Origin: SMWC01 sp045561055
Lineage (GTDB): Bacteria > Pseudomonadota > Gammaproteobacteria > Steroidobacterales > Rariloculaceae
Direction: 5' to 3'
Assembly (NCBI GenBank): GCA_045561055.1
Contig: JBJKYL010000017.1
Location: 342,723-406,722, forward strand
Length of the DNA stretch: 64,000 nucleotides
Part shown: positions 9,375-16,998 of the stretch, in pieces
How the letters are laid out: every line of letters begins with the position of its first letter
Numbering within the stretch: position 1 is the stretch's first letter
Position numbers and translations under genes: made by a program
Notes under the pieces: model-generated
The model's input: only the letters and a program-made list of their open reading frames with translations
What the model was told of the DNA's origin: nothing
Databases searched by the model: none

Positions 9375-9478
9375 AGTTCAGTCCGCGATGAGAGTATCTC
9401 TCCTATGCCCCAATTCGATCGTTTACCGTATAAGAACGATCAGCTTATTAGTATGACTTTCCGAGAATCGCCGCGCTC

Positions 9479-10840
9479 CTAAAGTCCACCCTGAGAACGA
9501 ACGTGACCGGCGATCAGCATCGCAATCTCCATAGCCTGCTCATAGTTGAGGCGAGGATCGACTTGGGACTTGTACGCTCGCCCTAAATCCTCTTCTTTAA
9601 GACCGCGAGCGCCTCCGATACATTCGGTGACATTCTCACCCGTCAGTTCAAGATGCACGCCACCGAGATAGCTGTCCATCTCTTGATGAATTCGAAAGGC
9701 TGATTTAAGTTCCCCAAGAATATTGTCGAACCGACGTGTCTTATATCCCTCGGCCGTAGATTCTGTATTGCCATGCATAGGATCGCAAACCCAGAGTACG
9801 CGTGATCCTGCCGCGCGCGCAGCCTGAATGACCCGCGGTAGGTGCTCCTCAACATCGTTCGCCCCGAAACGGGTAATCAATGTTAGTCGACCAGGTTCAT
9901 TTTCAGGATTTAAAATATTAATCAATTCTTGCAAATGATCGTCCGTGAATCCGGTCCCGACCTTAATGCTCATTGGATTCGAGATTCCACGAAAGTATTC
10001 GACATGTGCGCCGTCTATGGCAGCGGTGCGCATCCCTATCCAAGGATAATGCGTAGTCAGATCGTACCAACGCTCACGATGGTCGAGATAGCGCGTCTGA
10101 GCCTGTTCGTATGGAAGATGCAAACCTTCGTGCGAGGTATAAAATTCCACTCGTTTTGTGCGCAGCGAGTTACCCATCACGGACTCAAAAAAACCGAGAG
10201 AATCCGATACCGAGTCAACAAGTTTTTGATATTCCGATGCCAATGGTGATTCGCTGACGAAATTTAAATCCCAATTTTCTGGATGGTGTAGATCTGCAAA
10301 TCCGCCGTCTATGAGCGAACGGACAAAATTCAATGTCAATGCTGCACGCTCGTAACCGCGCAACATCAACTTCGGATTAGGCTCACGATCTTCGGACGTA
10401 AAGGGAAGTCGATTTACTAGATCGCCGCGGTAGCTTGGAAGTGAAACACCATCAAGAGTTTCCTGATCCGCACTACGAGGCTTGGCATACTGACCCGCCA
10501 TACGCCCTACCCTAATGACGGGCTTATGTAAGCCTGTTACGAGGACCAGGGACATCTGCAACAAAATTTTTAGCTTCTGGACCACATTTTCCGAGGTACA
10601 CTCGGCGTAGTTCTCCGAACAGTCACCGCCTTGCAACAAAAACGCCTCACCAAGCTGGGCAGCAGCCAGATGCTCCTTGAGTGCCTCAATTTCCCACGAG
10701 GTAACTAGTGGCGGCAAACTATTTAGTTCATTAATAGTTGCCTCAAGCAACCCAGTGTCCTTATAAATGGGCTGCTGACTGGCTTCATACTGCTGCCAGC
10801 TAGCCGGATGCCAATCCGTTGAAATGTTGCTCTGAGACAT
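9479..10840 (-). CDS. 3-deoxy-7-phosphoheptulonate synthase, class II
   Basis: This enzyme condenses phosphoenolpyruvate and erythrose 4-phosphate, the first step of the shikimate pathway. It belongs to the plant-like class II family of about 450 residues, not the AroFGH class I family. Signatures are RVGRMAGQYAKPRS, GDCSENYAEC, YTSHEGLHLPYEQA and VCDPMHGNTESTAEGYKTR, with the metal- and substrate-binding Cys, Arg, Lys, His and Glu. A longer frame begins at a TTG (10858), but ATG 10840 (MSQSNISTDWHPASW) is the usual family start. Neither has a convincing ribosome binding site. It is divergent from nfeD across about 100 bases. Confidence 0.93.
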   Translation of the reverse strand: MSQSNISTDWHPASWQQYEASQQPIYKDTGLLEATINELNSLPPLVTSWEIEALKEHLAAAQLGEAFLLQGGDCSENYAECTSENVVQKLKILLQMSLVLVTGLHKPVIRVGRMAGQYAKPRSADQETLDGVSLPSYRGDLVNRLPFTSEDREPNPKLMLRGYERAALTLNFVRSLIDGGFADLHHPENWDLNFVSESPLASEYQKLVDSVSDSLGFFESVMGNSLRTKRVEFYTSHEGLHLPYEQAQTRYLDHRERWYDLTTHYPWIGMRTAAIDGAHVEYFRGISNPMSIKVGTGFTDDHLQELINILNPENEPGRLTLITRFGANDVEEHLPRVIQAARAAGSRVLWVCDPMHGNTESTAEGYKTRRFDNILGELKSAFRIHQEMDSYLGGVHLELTGENVTECIGGARGLKEEDLGRAYKSQVDPRLNYEQAMEIAMLIAGHVRSQGGL

Positions 10841-10939
10841 AGGGCCGGGACTATACAAACCTCCACTTCACAGTGCAAAGATATTATCCTAAGTTTCTGA
10901 TATTACGGCGCTAGATATAATCCTGTTATTATTATAGAT

Positions 10940-12397
10940 ATGTCGCTACTGGCCTCCAGCGTAAGACATTTGGCCCTAGCGGCCTCTCTGGCCCTAGGTT
11001 GTTCTCTATGGCTTGCTGCACAAGAAGCTCCCGATAACAGCCCTACGTCCGTAAACACAAATATAGCAACCCTGATAACGATTAGTGGGGCTATCGGCCC
11101 CGCCACTGCCGACTATCTGGTCCGTGGTATAGAGAGCGCTGAGGAAGCCGGATCAACACTCATATTCGTCGTTATGGACACCCCTGGTGGGCTAGACTCT
11201 TCAATGCGCCAAATGATACAGGCCATTCTTAACTCCTCGGTACCCGTCGCTACCTATGTCTCCCCGCAAGGTGCCCGTGCAGCGAGTGCCGGAACGTATA
11301 TCCTGTACGCAAGCCATATTGCCGCGATGGCTCCGGCAACAAATCTCGGCGCGGCGACCCCTGTCGCTATTGGTGGCAGTGGCGGTCCTCCAGCTGCGCC
11401 AACAGAAGATGACGATACCAATACCGATACAACCGAGACTGAAGCTGAAACGATCGATGATACAAGCGAAGATGAGACAGCAGAATCTGACATCCCGGCA
11501 CTGACAACGGCGATGGAGCGTAAAGCGGTCAACGATGCAGTAGCTTATATCCGTAGCCTCGCAGAACGTCGGGGCCGTAACGCTGACTGGGCGGAGCAGG
11601 CTGTGCGACTTGCGGAAAGCCTAAGCGCGGAACAGGCCTTAGAAGCAAACGTCATCGACCTCGTTGCTGACAATCTTGGCGATCTAGTAGAACAACTCGA
11701 TGGTCTTTCGGTGGAAATAGACGGTGAGGATATAACACTTGAAACCACCGGCTTATTGATCGAACGGTTTGACCCTGACTGGCGCACCCAATTTCTAGAA
11801 GTGATTAGCAACCCGACTGTAGCCTACATGCTGATGCTACTCGGGATCTACGGGCTGATATTCGAAGGCTATAACCCTGGGGCGATCGTCCCGGGCGTTG
11901 TCGGCGCGATTTCCCTGTTGCTCGCATTATTCTCATTTCAAATCCTACCCGTAAATTACGCAGGCCTTGCACTGATCGTCCTGGGTATCATATTGATATT
12001 CAGCGAATTCCTTGTGCCAAGTTTCGGTGCGCTTGGAATGGGCGGTATTGCCGCCTTTGTGTTCGGCTCTGTTATTCTCATCGACTCGGATGTTCCCGGA
12101 TTCGGGGTCTCTATTAGCCTAATCGTCTCTATCGCCACGGCAGGCGCTTTAACTTTATTCGGTATTGTCTGGTTCGCCATTCGCTCGCGCGAACGGCCTA
12201 TAGTCAGTGGTCAAGAAGAATTAATCGGCGAGACCGTCGAGGCACTGGAGGACTTTCAAGACGAAGGTCACGTCTGGGTTCACGGCGAGCGTTGGAACGC
12301 GCGTAGTACAAGCCCCGTTACGAGAGGGCAACGCTTACGCGTTATCATGATTGACGGGCTCGTCTTACAAGTAGAACCCACCACCACAAATCAATAA
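10940..12397 (+). CDS. nfeD: Long-form NfeD membrane serine protease (ClpP class)
   Basis: A 485-residue membrane protein. After a signal peptide comes a ClpP-like protease domain: GAIGPATADYLVRGI, then MDTPGGLDSSMRQMI. The nucleophile Ser lies in ARAASAGTYI and the Lys partner in MERKAVNDAVAYI. Four or five transmembrane helices follow, then a C-terminal OB-fold NfeD domain (LIGETVEALEDFQDEGHVW). Between residues about 150 and 185 sits a strongly acidic Thr/Asp/Glu-rich stretch in the loop region between the catalytic Ser and Lys. Long NfeD proteins are coupled to slipins, as here: the slipin ATG follows 13 bases after the stop. Confidence 0.92.
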   Translation: MSLLASSVRHLALAASLALGCSLWLAAQEAPDNSPTSVNTNIATLITISGAIGPATADYLVRGIESAEEAGSTLIFVVMDTPGGLDSSMRQMIQAILNSSVPVATYVSPQGARAASAGTYILYASHIAAMAPATNLGAATPVAIGGSGGPPAAPTEDDDTNTDTTETEAETIDDTSEDETAESDIPALTTAMERKAVNDAVAYIRSLAERRGRNADWAEQAVRLAESLSAEQALEANVIDLVADNLGDLVEQLDGLSVEIDGEDITLETTGLLIERFDPDWRTQFLEVISNPTVAYMLMLLGIYGLIFEGYNPGAIVPGVVGAISLLLALFSFQILPVNYAGLALIVLGIILIFSEFLVPSFGALGMGGIAAFVFGSVILIDSDVPGFGVSISLIVSIATAGALTLFGIVWFAIRSRERPIVSGQEELIGETVEALEDFQDEGHVWVHGERWNARSTSPVTRGQRLRVIMIDGLVLQVEPTTTNQ

Positions 12398-12410
12398 ATA
12401 AGGAACAGCC

Positions 12411-13178
12411 ATGTTATTCGAATTACCTGCCATTTTAACCCTTGCGATCGTCGCTCTCCTCTATAGCGCGATCAAAATTTTGCGGGAGTACGAGCGAGGC
12501 GTGATTTTCCTGCTTGGCCGGTTTTGGAAAGTAAAGGGGCCCGGCATCATCATCGTCGTACCTGGAATCCAAAAAATGATCCGTGTCGATCTGCGGACCG
12601 TTGTCATGGACGTCCCACCACAAGATGTCATCTCTCGCGACAACGTCTCGGTAAAAGTCAGCGCCGTTCTTTATTTCCGAGTCATGGACCCAGAAAAATC
12701 TATCATCCAAGTCGAAAACCGGGTCGAGGCCACGAGTCAGCTAGCGCAGACAACGCTTCGCTCCGTTCTCGGGCAGCATGAATTAGACGACATGCTTGCC
12801 GAACGAGAAAAGCTGAACTCAGATATTCAAGAAATCCTCGACCAGACGACCGAGAGCTGGGGCATTAAAGTAACTAACGTTGAAATCAAACATATCGATC
12901 TAGACGAAAGCATGATCCGTGCTATCGCCGCTCAAGCCGAGGCCGAACGTGCCCGGCGCGCGAAAGTCATCCACGCCGAAGGTGAATTTCAAGCCTCGGA
13001 AAAACTGGCAGATGCCGCGAATGTGTTATCTAGTCAACCGCAAGCACTGCAACTGCGTTATCTGCAGACATTGACCGAAATATCAAGTGAAAAAAATACC
13101 AACACGATCGTGTTCCCGCTGCCTCTCGATCTCATCAAGCCGATCTACGATCGACTTAAAAAACCCAGCGACGAATAG
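12411..13178 (+). CDS. SPFH-domain slipin (stomatin-like) protein
   Basis: A 255-residue membrane protein with an N-terminal hydrophobic hairpin (ILTLAIVALLYSAIKIL) and a stomatin/SPFH domain: REYERGVIFLLGRF, GPGIIIVVPGIQKMIRVDLR, DVPPQDVISRDNVSVKVSAV. A helical C-terminal region has AAQAEAERARRAKVIHAEGE. Slipins oligomerise into membrane microdomain scaffolds and are processed or regulated by the NfeD protease partner. AAGGAAC precedes the ATG. The pair nfeD-slipin forms an operon with no further gene downstream on this strand. Confidence 0.94.
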   Translation: MLFELPAILTLAIVALLYSAIKILREYERGVIFLLGRFWKVKGPGIIIVVPGIQKMIRVDLRTVVMDVPPQDVISRDNVSVKVSAVLYFRVMDPEKSIIQVENRVEATSQLAQTTLRSVLGQHELDDMLAEREKLNSDIQEILDQTTESWGIKVTNVEIKHIDLDESMIRAIAAQAEAERARRAKVIHAEGEFQASEKLADAANVLSSQPQALQLRYLQTLTEISSEKNTNTIVFPLPLDLIKPIYDRLKKPSDE

Positions 13179-13239
13179 AAAAGCAAGATTATTGAAGGCG
13201 GAGACCGCGTGCTGAAGTGGTGGTCACTAGCTAGCAATC

Positions 13240-13270
13240 AAAAAAACGGCACCTCCGAAGAGGTGCCGTT
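13240..13270 (-). terminator. Intrinsic terminator of the minus-strand catabolic operon
   Basis: An 11-base-pair stem (AACGGCACCTC with GAGGTGCCGTT, 13245-13270) closes a CGAA tetraloop. On the minus strand it is followed directly by TTTTTT, so it terminates transcription coming from the right, just after the TonB-receptor remnant that ends at 13305. On the plus strand there is no T tract. It may also mark the end of the nfeD-slipin unit by chance of position, but its orientation is minus. Confidence 0.85.
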
Positions 13271-13304
13271 CGCAAAGACACAAAAAATCTTTTCAGGGGT
13301 TTAG

Positions 13305-13616
13305 CTAGCCATCCCAGCTATAGTTCCACTCAAGACCCCACTGTGCGGGAGCACCGTGCCGATAGTCGAATACACCAGATCGCGAAGCGCCACAAACCTG
13401 AAAATATTCTGCGCCGTTTATATTGGAGCCGAATAGCGCAGCCTGCCAATTTTCAGATGCAGGTGCGTAGGTTACGCGGGCCCGGAACATTGAGTAGGCC
13501 TCCTGGTTACAATAAGAAGGACCGCCACCCACCTTACCGGTAGCACTACCACGGAAATCATAATCAGTCTGGGATTCGATTGATCTTCTTACTGAGCCCG
13601 AAATTTTCGTTAAAAG
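13305..13616 (-). pseudogene. C-terminal remnant of a TonB-dependent receptor
   Basis: An open stretch of 104 codons ends in TAG at 13305. It begins right after a stop codon at 13617-13619 and has no start or signal peptide. The translation reads like the last strands of a TonB-dependent outer-membrane barrel: RRSIESQTDYDFRGSATG, then AYSMFRARVTYAPASENW, then QAALFGSNINGAEYF. It ends in a terminal aromatic pattern (WGLEWNYSWDG). Full receptors of this class exceed 700 residues, so about 85% is missing. An intact terminator follows. The receptor was presumably the last gene of the operon or was captured at its end. Confidence 0.75.
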
Positions 13617-13661
13617 CTAGAACAAAAATCGCTAATCATAACTAGTATGATCCCGCCACAA

Positions 13662-16037
13662 TTAGGTACTAGCGTTCATGCCCTCGAGCACACGTTGTGG
13701 CGTAAAGGGCGCTCGACGCATCCAAACACCAGTTGCATCATGAATGGCATTAGCAACTGCAGCGATCATCGGTTTATGACTTGCTTCGCCAGCACCATAT
13801 GGCCGCAGATCGGCGCGCTCCGGTCTGGGGTCACCGTTCACAACAATGACTTCAATCGATTCCGGCGTATCCGAATGCCGGAGACTCGGGTAGGACGCCC
13901 AGTCGGTACTCGTCACTTTTTCAGTATCAAACCGAACCTCTTCCCAAAGTGCACGGCTTAGGCCGTGCAACATCGCACATTCGACAGTTTGACGTAGGCC
14001 TACGGGATTAATTACGAGCCCACAATCGTGAGCACAAACTAAACGCTTAACCCAGACACGACCGGTGTCACGATTGACCTCTACTTCGGCAACCGTAGCC
14101 ACAATAGTGCCGTTACGAAATGTATAGGCGATACCGCGTCCGGGCAGAATCCGACCTACATTGACTCCTACGCTCAAATTCGGCGAGGGTCGCGAGTCCC
14201 ATCCGTAAGCCTCTGCCGCAGCGCGAACAGTCGCGAGCGAACGGGCACGGCGAAAGAGGTCATCCTCGGTACTACGAGCCAACATATCGAGACGAAACTC
14301 AACAGGGTCAGCCCTAGCTGCTACCGCCAACTCATCGATAAAAGACTCAAACGCAAACGTTACCTGGGGCCCATTCGGATCCCGTAAGTTGCCGGTACGA
14401 AGTGGCGTCTCCCAAATCATCGGAAGCTTGACGACTCGGGCGGTTAGCCGTCGGTTCGGAATAGCATACATATTAGACACCCTAGCAGCCGGCCCTTCGG
14501 CAGGGCTCTCAGGGCGAATGCCCATCAGTTGAGCAATTAGAACAGTGTGAGAATCGTTGTAGCCGAGATGATTATAGGCGAGCGCACGAGCATCGTATTC
14601 AAGCGCTACAATCTTGCCATCAGCGTCGAGCCCACCACGCAGTTTAAACGTATAGGCGGGACCCTTTGTATCCCACGCCGTCTCCTCATCACGCATCCAC
14701 TGCAAACGAACCGGCACCCCCAGTTCGTGAGCCAGGAATGCCGCCTCAAAACCAACGTCATCAGCAGCGGAGCGACCATAAACCTGAGGCCCGTCCATGT
14801 ATACAACCCGCACTTGCTCCCTAGGCAAATTGAGAAACTCTGCAACACCGCTCCGCAAACCATAAGACTTCATATCATTTGAGTAGATCGTCATTTGACC
14901 ATCGGAGGGATCAGCTAGCGCATGCGCCGGCCCGATCGCCGTATGGCCTTGAAACGGGACTTCATAATCCGCTTCTATAACAAAATCAGCGTTCTCGAGT
15001 TCCGTATCTGGATTACCTTGAACGTCTCTCTCACGATTAGATGTAGGAATGGCATTTCGCATGTAGTCGAATAACTTATCTGATTCAGGAAATGGGGCCA
15101 CAGACGGAGGTATCCATACTGCCTTCAACTGTTGGGCGGCATTGATAGCCTGCTCTTCTCGCTCACTGACCACCGCTAGATAGTTCCCGCGATTAACTAC
15201 CTGGACGAAACCCGGCAAACCTGAAACCGACGATTCATCGATGCTTTGCAGGGTTGCGCCAACGACTGGCGGTCTTACATTCCGCGCATGCACCATACCC
15301 GGCAACTTCACATCAGCAGCCCAGGTTAGCGAGCCGTCAACCTTAGCTGGGATGTCGTACCGCTGAATTGGCTGCCCAACCACGCGAAGCTCATTGACCG
15401 GCTTTACGTCAGCTACTCCACGAGTAGCATTAATATTGTCGCCGGTCAGCCCAATCTGAAACCTCTCTCCGCCTAAGAGCTCAGCGTAGGAAACCGATTT
15501 GGCTGTGTCTAGCTTCGAGGAAATCATCGCGTCACGAACCGTAAGCCCGTCCACCGGGGTATTTAGTTGATCGGAGGCAAGTTCTAGTAAGACGCGCCTT
15601 GCCTCAGCAGCCACCCACCGCATCGGCCAGCCATCACGCTCAATAGCGTCCGAGCCTCCCGAGCCTCCTTGATCAGGCGTCGTGTCAGTACTGCCCATGA
15701 TGAGACTCGTTTTGTCATAAGCAATGTCAAGTTCGTCACACATCATCTGTCGAAACGCGGTGCCAGTGCCCTGACCACCATCGGTCTTGCCAAGGAAAAA
15801 TGTCGCGGTGTTATCGGGGTGGATAACGATCCATGTGTCAAGCTGCAGAGGATCTGGATCTGGGTAAAGCCCTTCGCCTGCAGCCTGTGCAAGTGCTCGC
15901 CCCACTGGGGTAGCACTAAAGCTAAAGCTAACGACTAGGGCACCAGAAGATTTCAGGAAGCTCCGTCGCGAAGCAGTAGGATTAACTGCTAGAAGTGTCT
16001 CCTCAAGAAACTTCGGAAGCCGAAGTACACCGCTCAT
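13662..16037 (-). CDS. Tat-exported molybdopterin-binding subunit of a xanthine dehydrogenase-family oxidase (IorB/PaoC-like)
   Basis: A 791-residue catalytic subunit of a molybdenum hydroxylase. A twin-arginine signal (TASRRSFLKSSGALVVSFSF, about residues 22-41) indicates folded export to the periplasm. Cofactor motifs include GKTDGGQGTGTAFRQMM and YGRSAADDVGFEAAFLAHEL. The catalytic glutamate is in GAGEASHKPMIAAVANAI near residue 755. Isoquinoline 1-oxidoreductase and membrane-type aldehyde dehydrogenases share this layout and give electrons to cytochrome c. It overlaps the 2Fe-2S subunit by four bases, and a cytochrome c gene lies just upstream. The substrate is unknown; aldehydes or N-heterocycles are the family options. 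Confidence 0.88.
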   Translation of the reverse strand: MSGVLRLPKFLEETLLAVNPTASRRSFLKSSGALVVSFSFSATPVGRALAQAAGEGLYPDPDPLQLDTWIVIHPDNTATFFLGKTDGGQGTGTAFRQMMCDELDIAYDKTSLIMGSTDTTPDQGGSGGSDAIERDGWPMRWVAAEARRVLLELASDQLNTPVDGLTVRDAMISSKLDTAKSVSYAELLGGERFQIGLTGDNINATRGVADVKPVNELRVVGQPIQRYDIPAKVDGSLTWAADVKLPGMVHARNVRPPVVGATLQSIDESSVSGLPGFVQVVNRGNYLAVVSEREEQAINAAQQLKAVWIPPSVAPFPESDKLFDYMRNAIPTSNRERDVQGNPDTELENADFVIEADYEVPFQGHTAIGPAHALADPSDGQMTIYSNDMKSYGLRSGVAEFLNLPREQVRVVYMDGPQVYGRSAADDVGFEAAFLAHELGVPVRLQWMRDEETAWDTKGPAYTFKLRGGLDADGKIVALEYDARALAYNHLGYNDSHTVLIAQLMGIRPESPAEGPAARVSNMYAIPNRRLTARVVKLPMIWETPLRTGNLRDPNGPQVTFAFESFIDELAVAARADPVEFRLDMLARSTEDDLFRRARSLATVRAAAEAYGWDSRPSPNLSVGVNVGRILPGRGIAYTFRNGTIVATVAEVEVNRDTGRVWVKRLVCAHDCGLVINPVGLRQTVECAMLHGLSRALWEEVRFDTEKVTSTDWASYPSLRHSDTPESIEVIVVNGDPRPERADLRPYGAGEASHKPMIAAVANAIHDATGVWMRRAPFTPQRVLEGMNAST

Positions 16038-16579
16038 TCGATCGCCTCGGGTTCATTGGCTGCTACAGAAGCGGACAGAATCGACGAAGCAGCTTGTTCG
16101 TCACTATCCAGCACAGTACCTGTCATCATGCTCGCCGCTCGTTTGATCGCAGCCTGAATTCGGTAATAAGTCATACAACGACATAGCACGCCTTCCATCC
16201 CCTCACGGATTTCGGCGTCGGTGGGGTTTGGATTCCGATCCAGCAGTGCTTTTGCGTTCATAATCTGGCCATTCTGACAATAGCCACACTGCGGCACCTG
16301 CTCGTCTATCCAGGCCTGCTGTATTGCATCGAGCTGACCATCGTCTGAAAGTCCTTCCAGCGTCGTAATCTCTCCCCGTACCTCCGCCGTAGGCAAGATA
16401 CAAGAACGAAGAGCAATGCCATCAACGATAACGGTACAAGTACCACACTGGGCAAGACCGCAGCCAAAACGTGGGCCCTGCAGTCCAAGATCGTTGCGCA
16501 GTGCGTATAGCAAGGGCATCGATTCGTCGATATCCACTTCATGGGTTGCACCATTTACACGTAACTTGACGATACTCAT
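16034..16579 (-). CDS. 2Fe-2S subunit of the periplasmic molybdenum hydroxylase (IorA-like)
   Basis: A 181-residue protein with two 2Fe-2S clusters. The plant-ferredoxin-like cluster is in FGCGLAQCGTCTVIVDG with a later LRSC; the helical-domain cluster is in CGYCQNGQIMNAKALL and LCRCMTYYRIQAA. It has no signal peptide, as expected if it is carried through the Tat system with the large subunit. A C-terminal extension of about 30 residues rich in Ala and Ser follows the domain. ATG 16579 has GGAGGT upstream at about 8 bases. It is coupled to the large subunit by an ATGA overlap. Confidence 0.92.
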   Translation of the reverse strand: MSIVKLRVNGATHEVDIDESMPLLYALRNDLGLQGPRFGCGLAQCGTCTVIVDGIALRSCILPTAEVRGEITTLEGLSDDGQLDAIQQAWIDEQVPQCGYCQNGQIMNAKALLDRNPNPTDAEIREGMEGVLCRCMTYYRIQAAIKRAASMMTGTVLDSDEQAASSILSASVAANEPEAIE

Positions 16580-16624
16580 CTTTTGACCTCCGGGTAGGCA
16601 GTCACCCTTGACAGCCGCAATCGC

Positions 16625-16990
16625 CTACTGAATCCCAGACAGCTCTGGAATATCTTCAATCGCGGGTGGCTCTGGTACCGCGCTAACGAACTCGAATATT
16701 TTCTGTAGATCCTCATCACTCAAAACATCTGGTGAATAGGCTGGCATGAGGTTTGTATGTCGAACCAATGCAGCAAACGCTATAAAGGGATAAATGGTCG
16801 GTGCGATACGCACCGCAGCCCCACCCTGCCCTTCATATCCGTGGCATTGCCAGCATTGATTAACGTTGTATAACTCCCGGCCCTCGTTCGCCGTATCACT
16901 AATGTCTTGCCCAGCAACTGTGGTGGATAGGAATCCCAACACGACCCAAGCTAGAAGCCATAGGTGGTTCATTGCTCTATAGCCCATCAT
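16625..16990 (-). CDS. Periplasmic class I cytochrome c
   Basis: The start is set at ATG 16990 (ATG 16987 is also possible) because AGAGG lies at good spacing, although the frame is open for 24 bases more. The product of about 121 residues has a signal peptide (HLWLLAWVVLGFLSTTVAGQ), one haem-binding motif CWQCH, and a probable axial Met in NLMPAYSPDVLSDEDL. It is the natural electron acceptor for the molybdenum hydroxylase encoded immediately downstream. It starts 8 bases after the stop of the thiamine-diphosphate enzyme, in one operon with both. Confidence 0.88.
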   Translation of the reverse strand: MMGYRAMNHLWLLAWVVLGFLSTTVAGQDISDTANEGRELYNVNQCWQCHGYEGQGGAAVRIAPTIYPFIAFAALVRHTNLMPAYSPDVLSDEDLQKIFEFVSAVPEPPAIEDIPELSGIQ

Positions 16991-16998
16991 TTTGCCTC

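Noticed and set aside
10841..10858. TTG start for the DAHP synthase
   Set aside because: GGAGG is only about one base before the TTG; the family normally starts at the downstream ATG 10840.
14547..14882. 111-codon plus-strand frame inside the molybdenum hydroxylase
   Set aside because: Antisense shadow of a gene with clear cofactor motifs.
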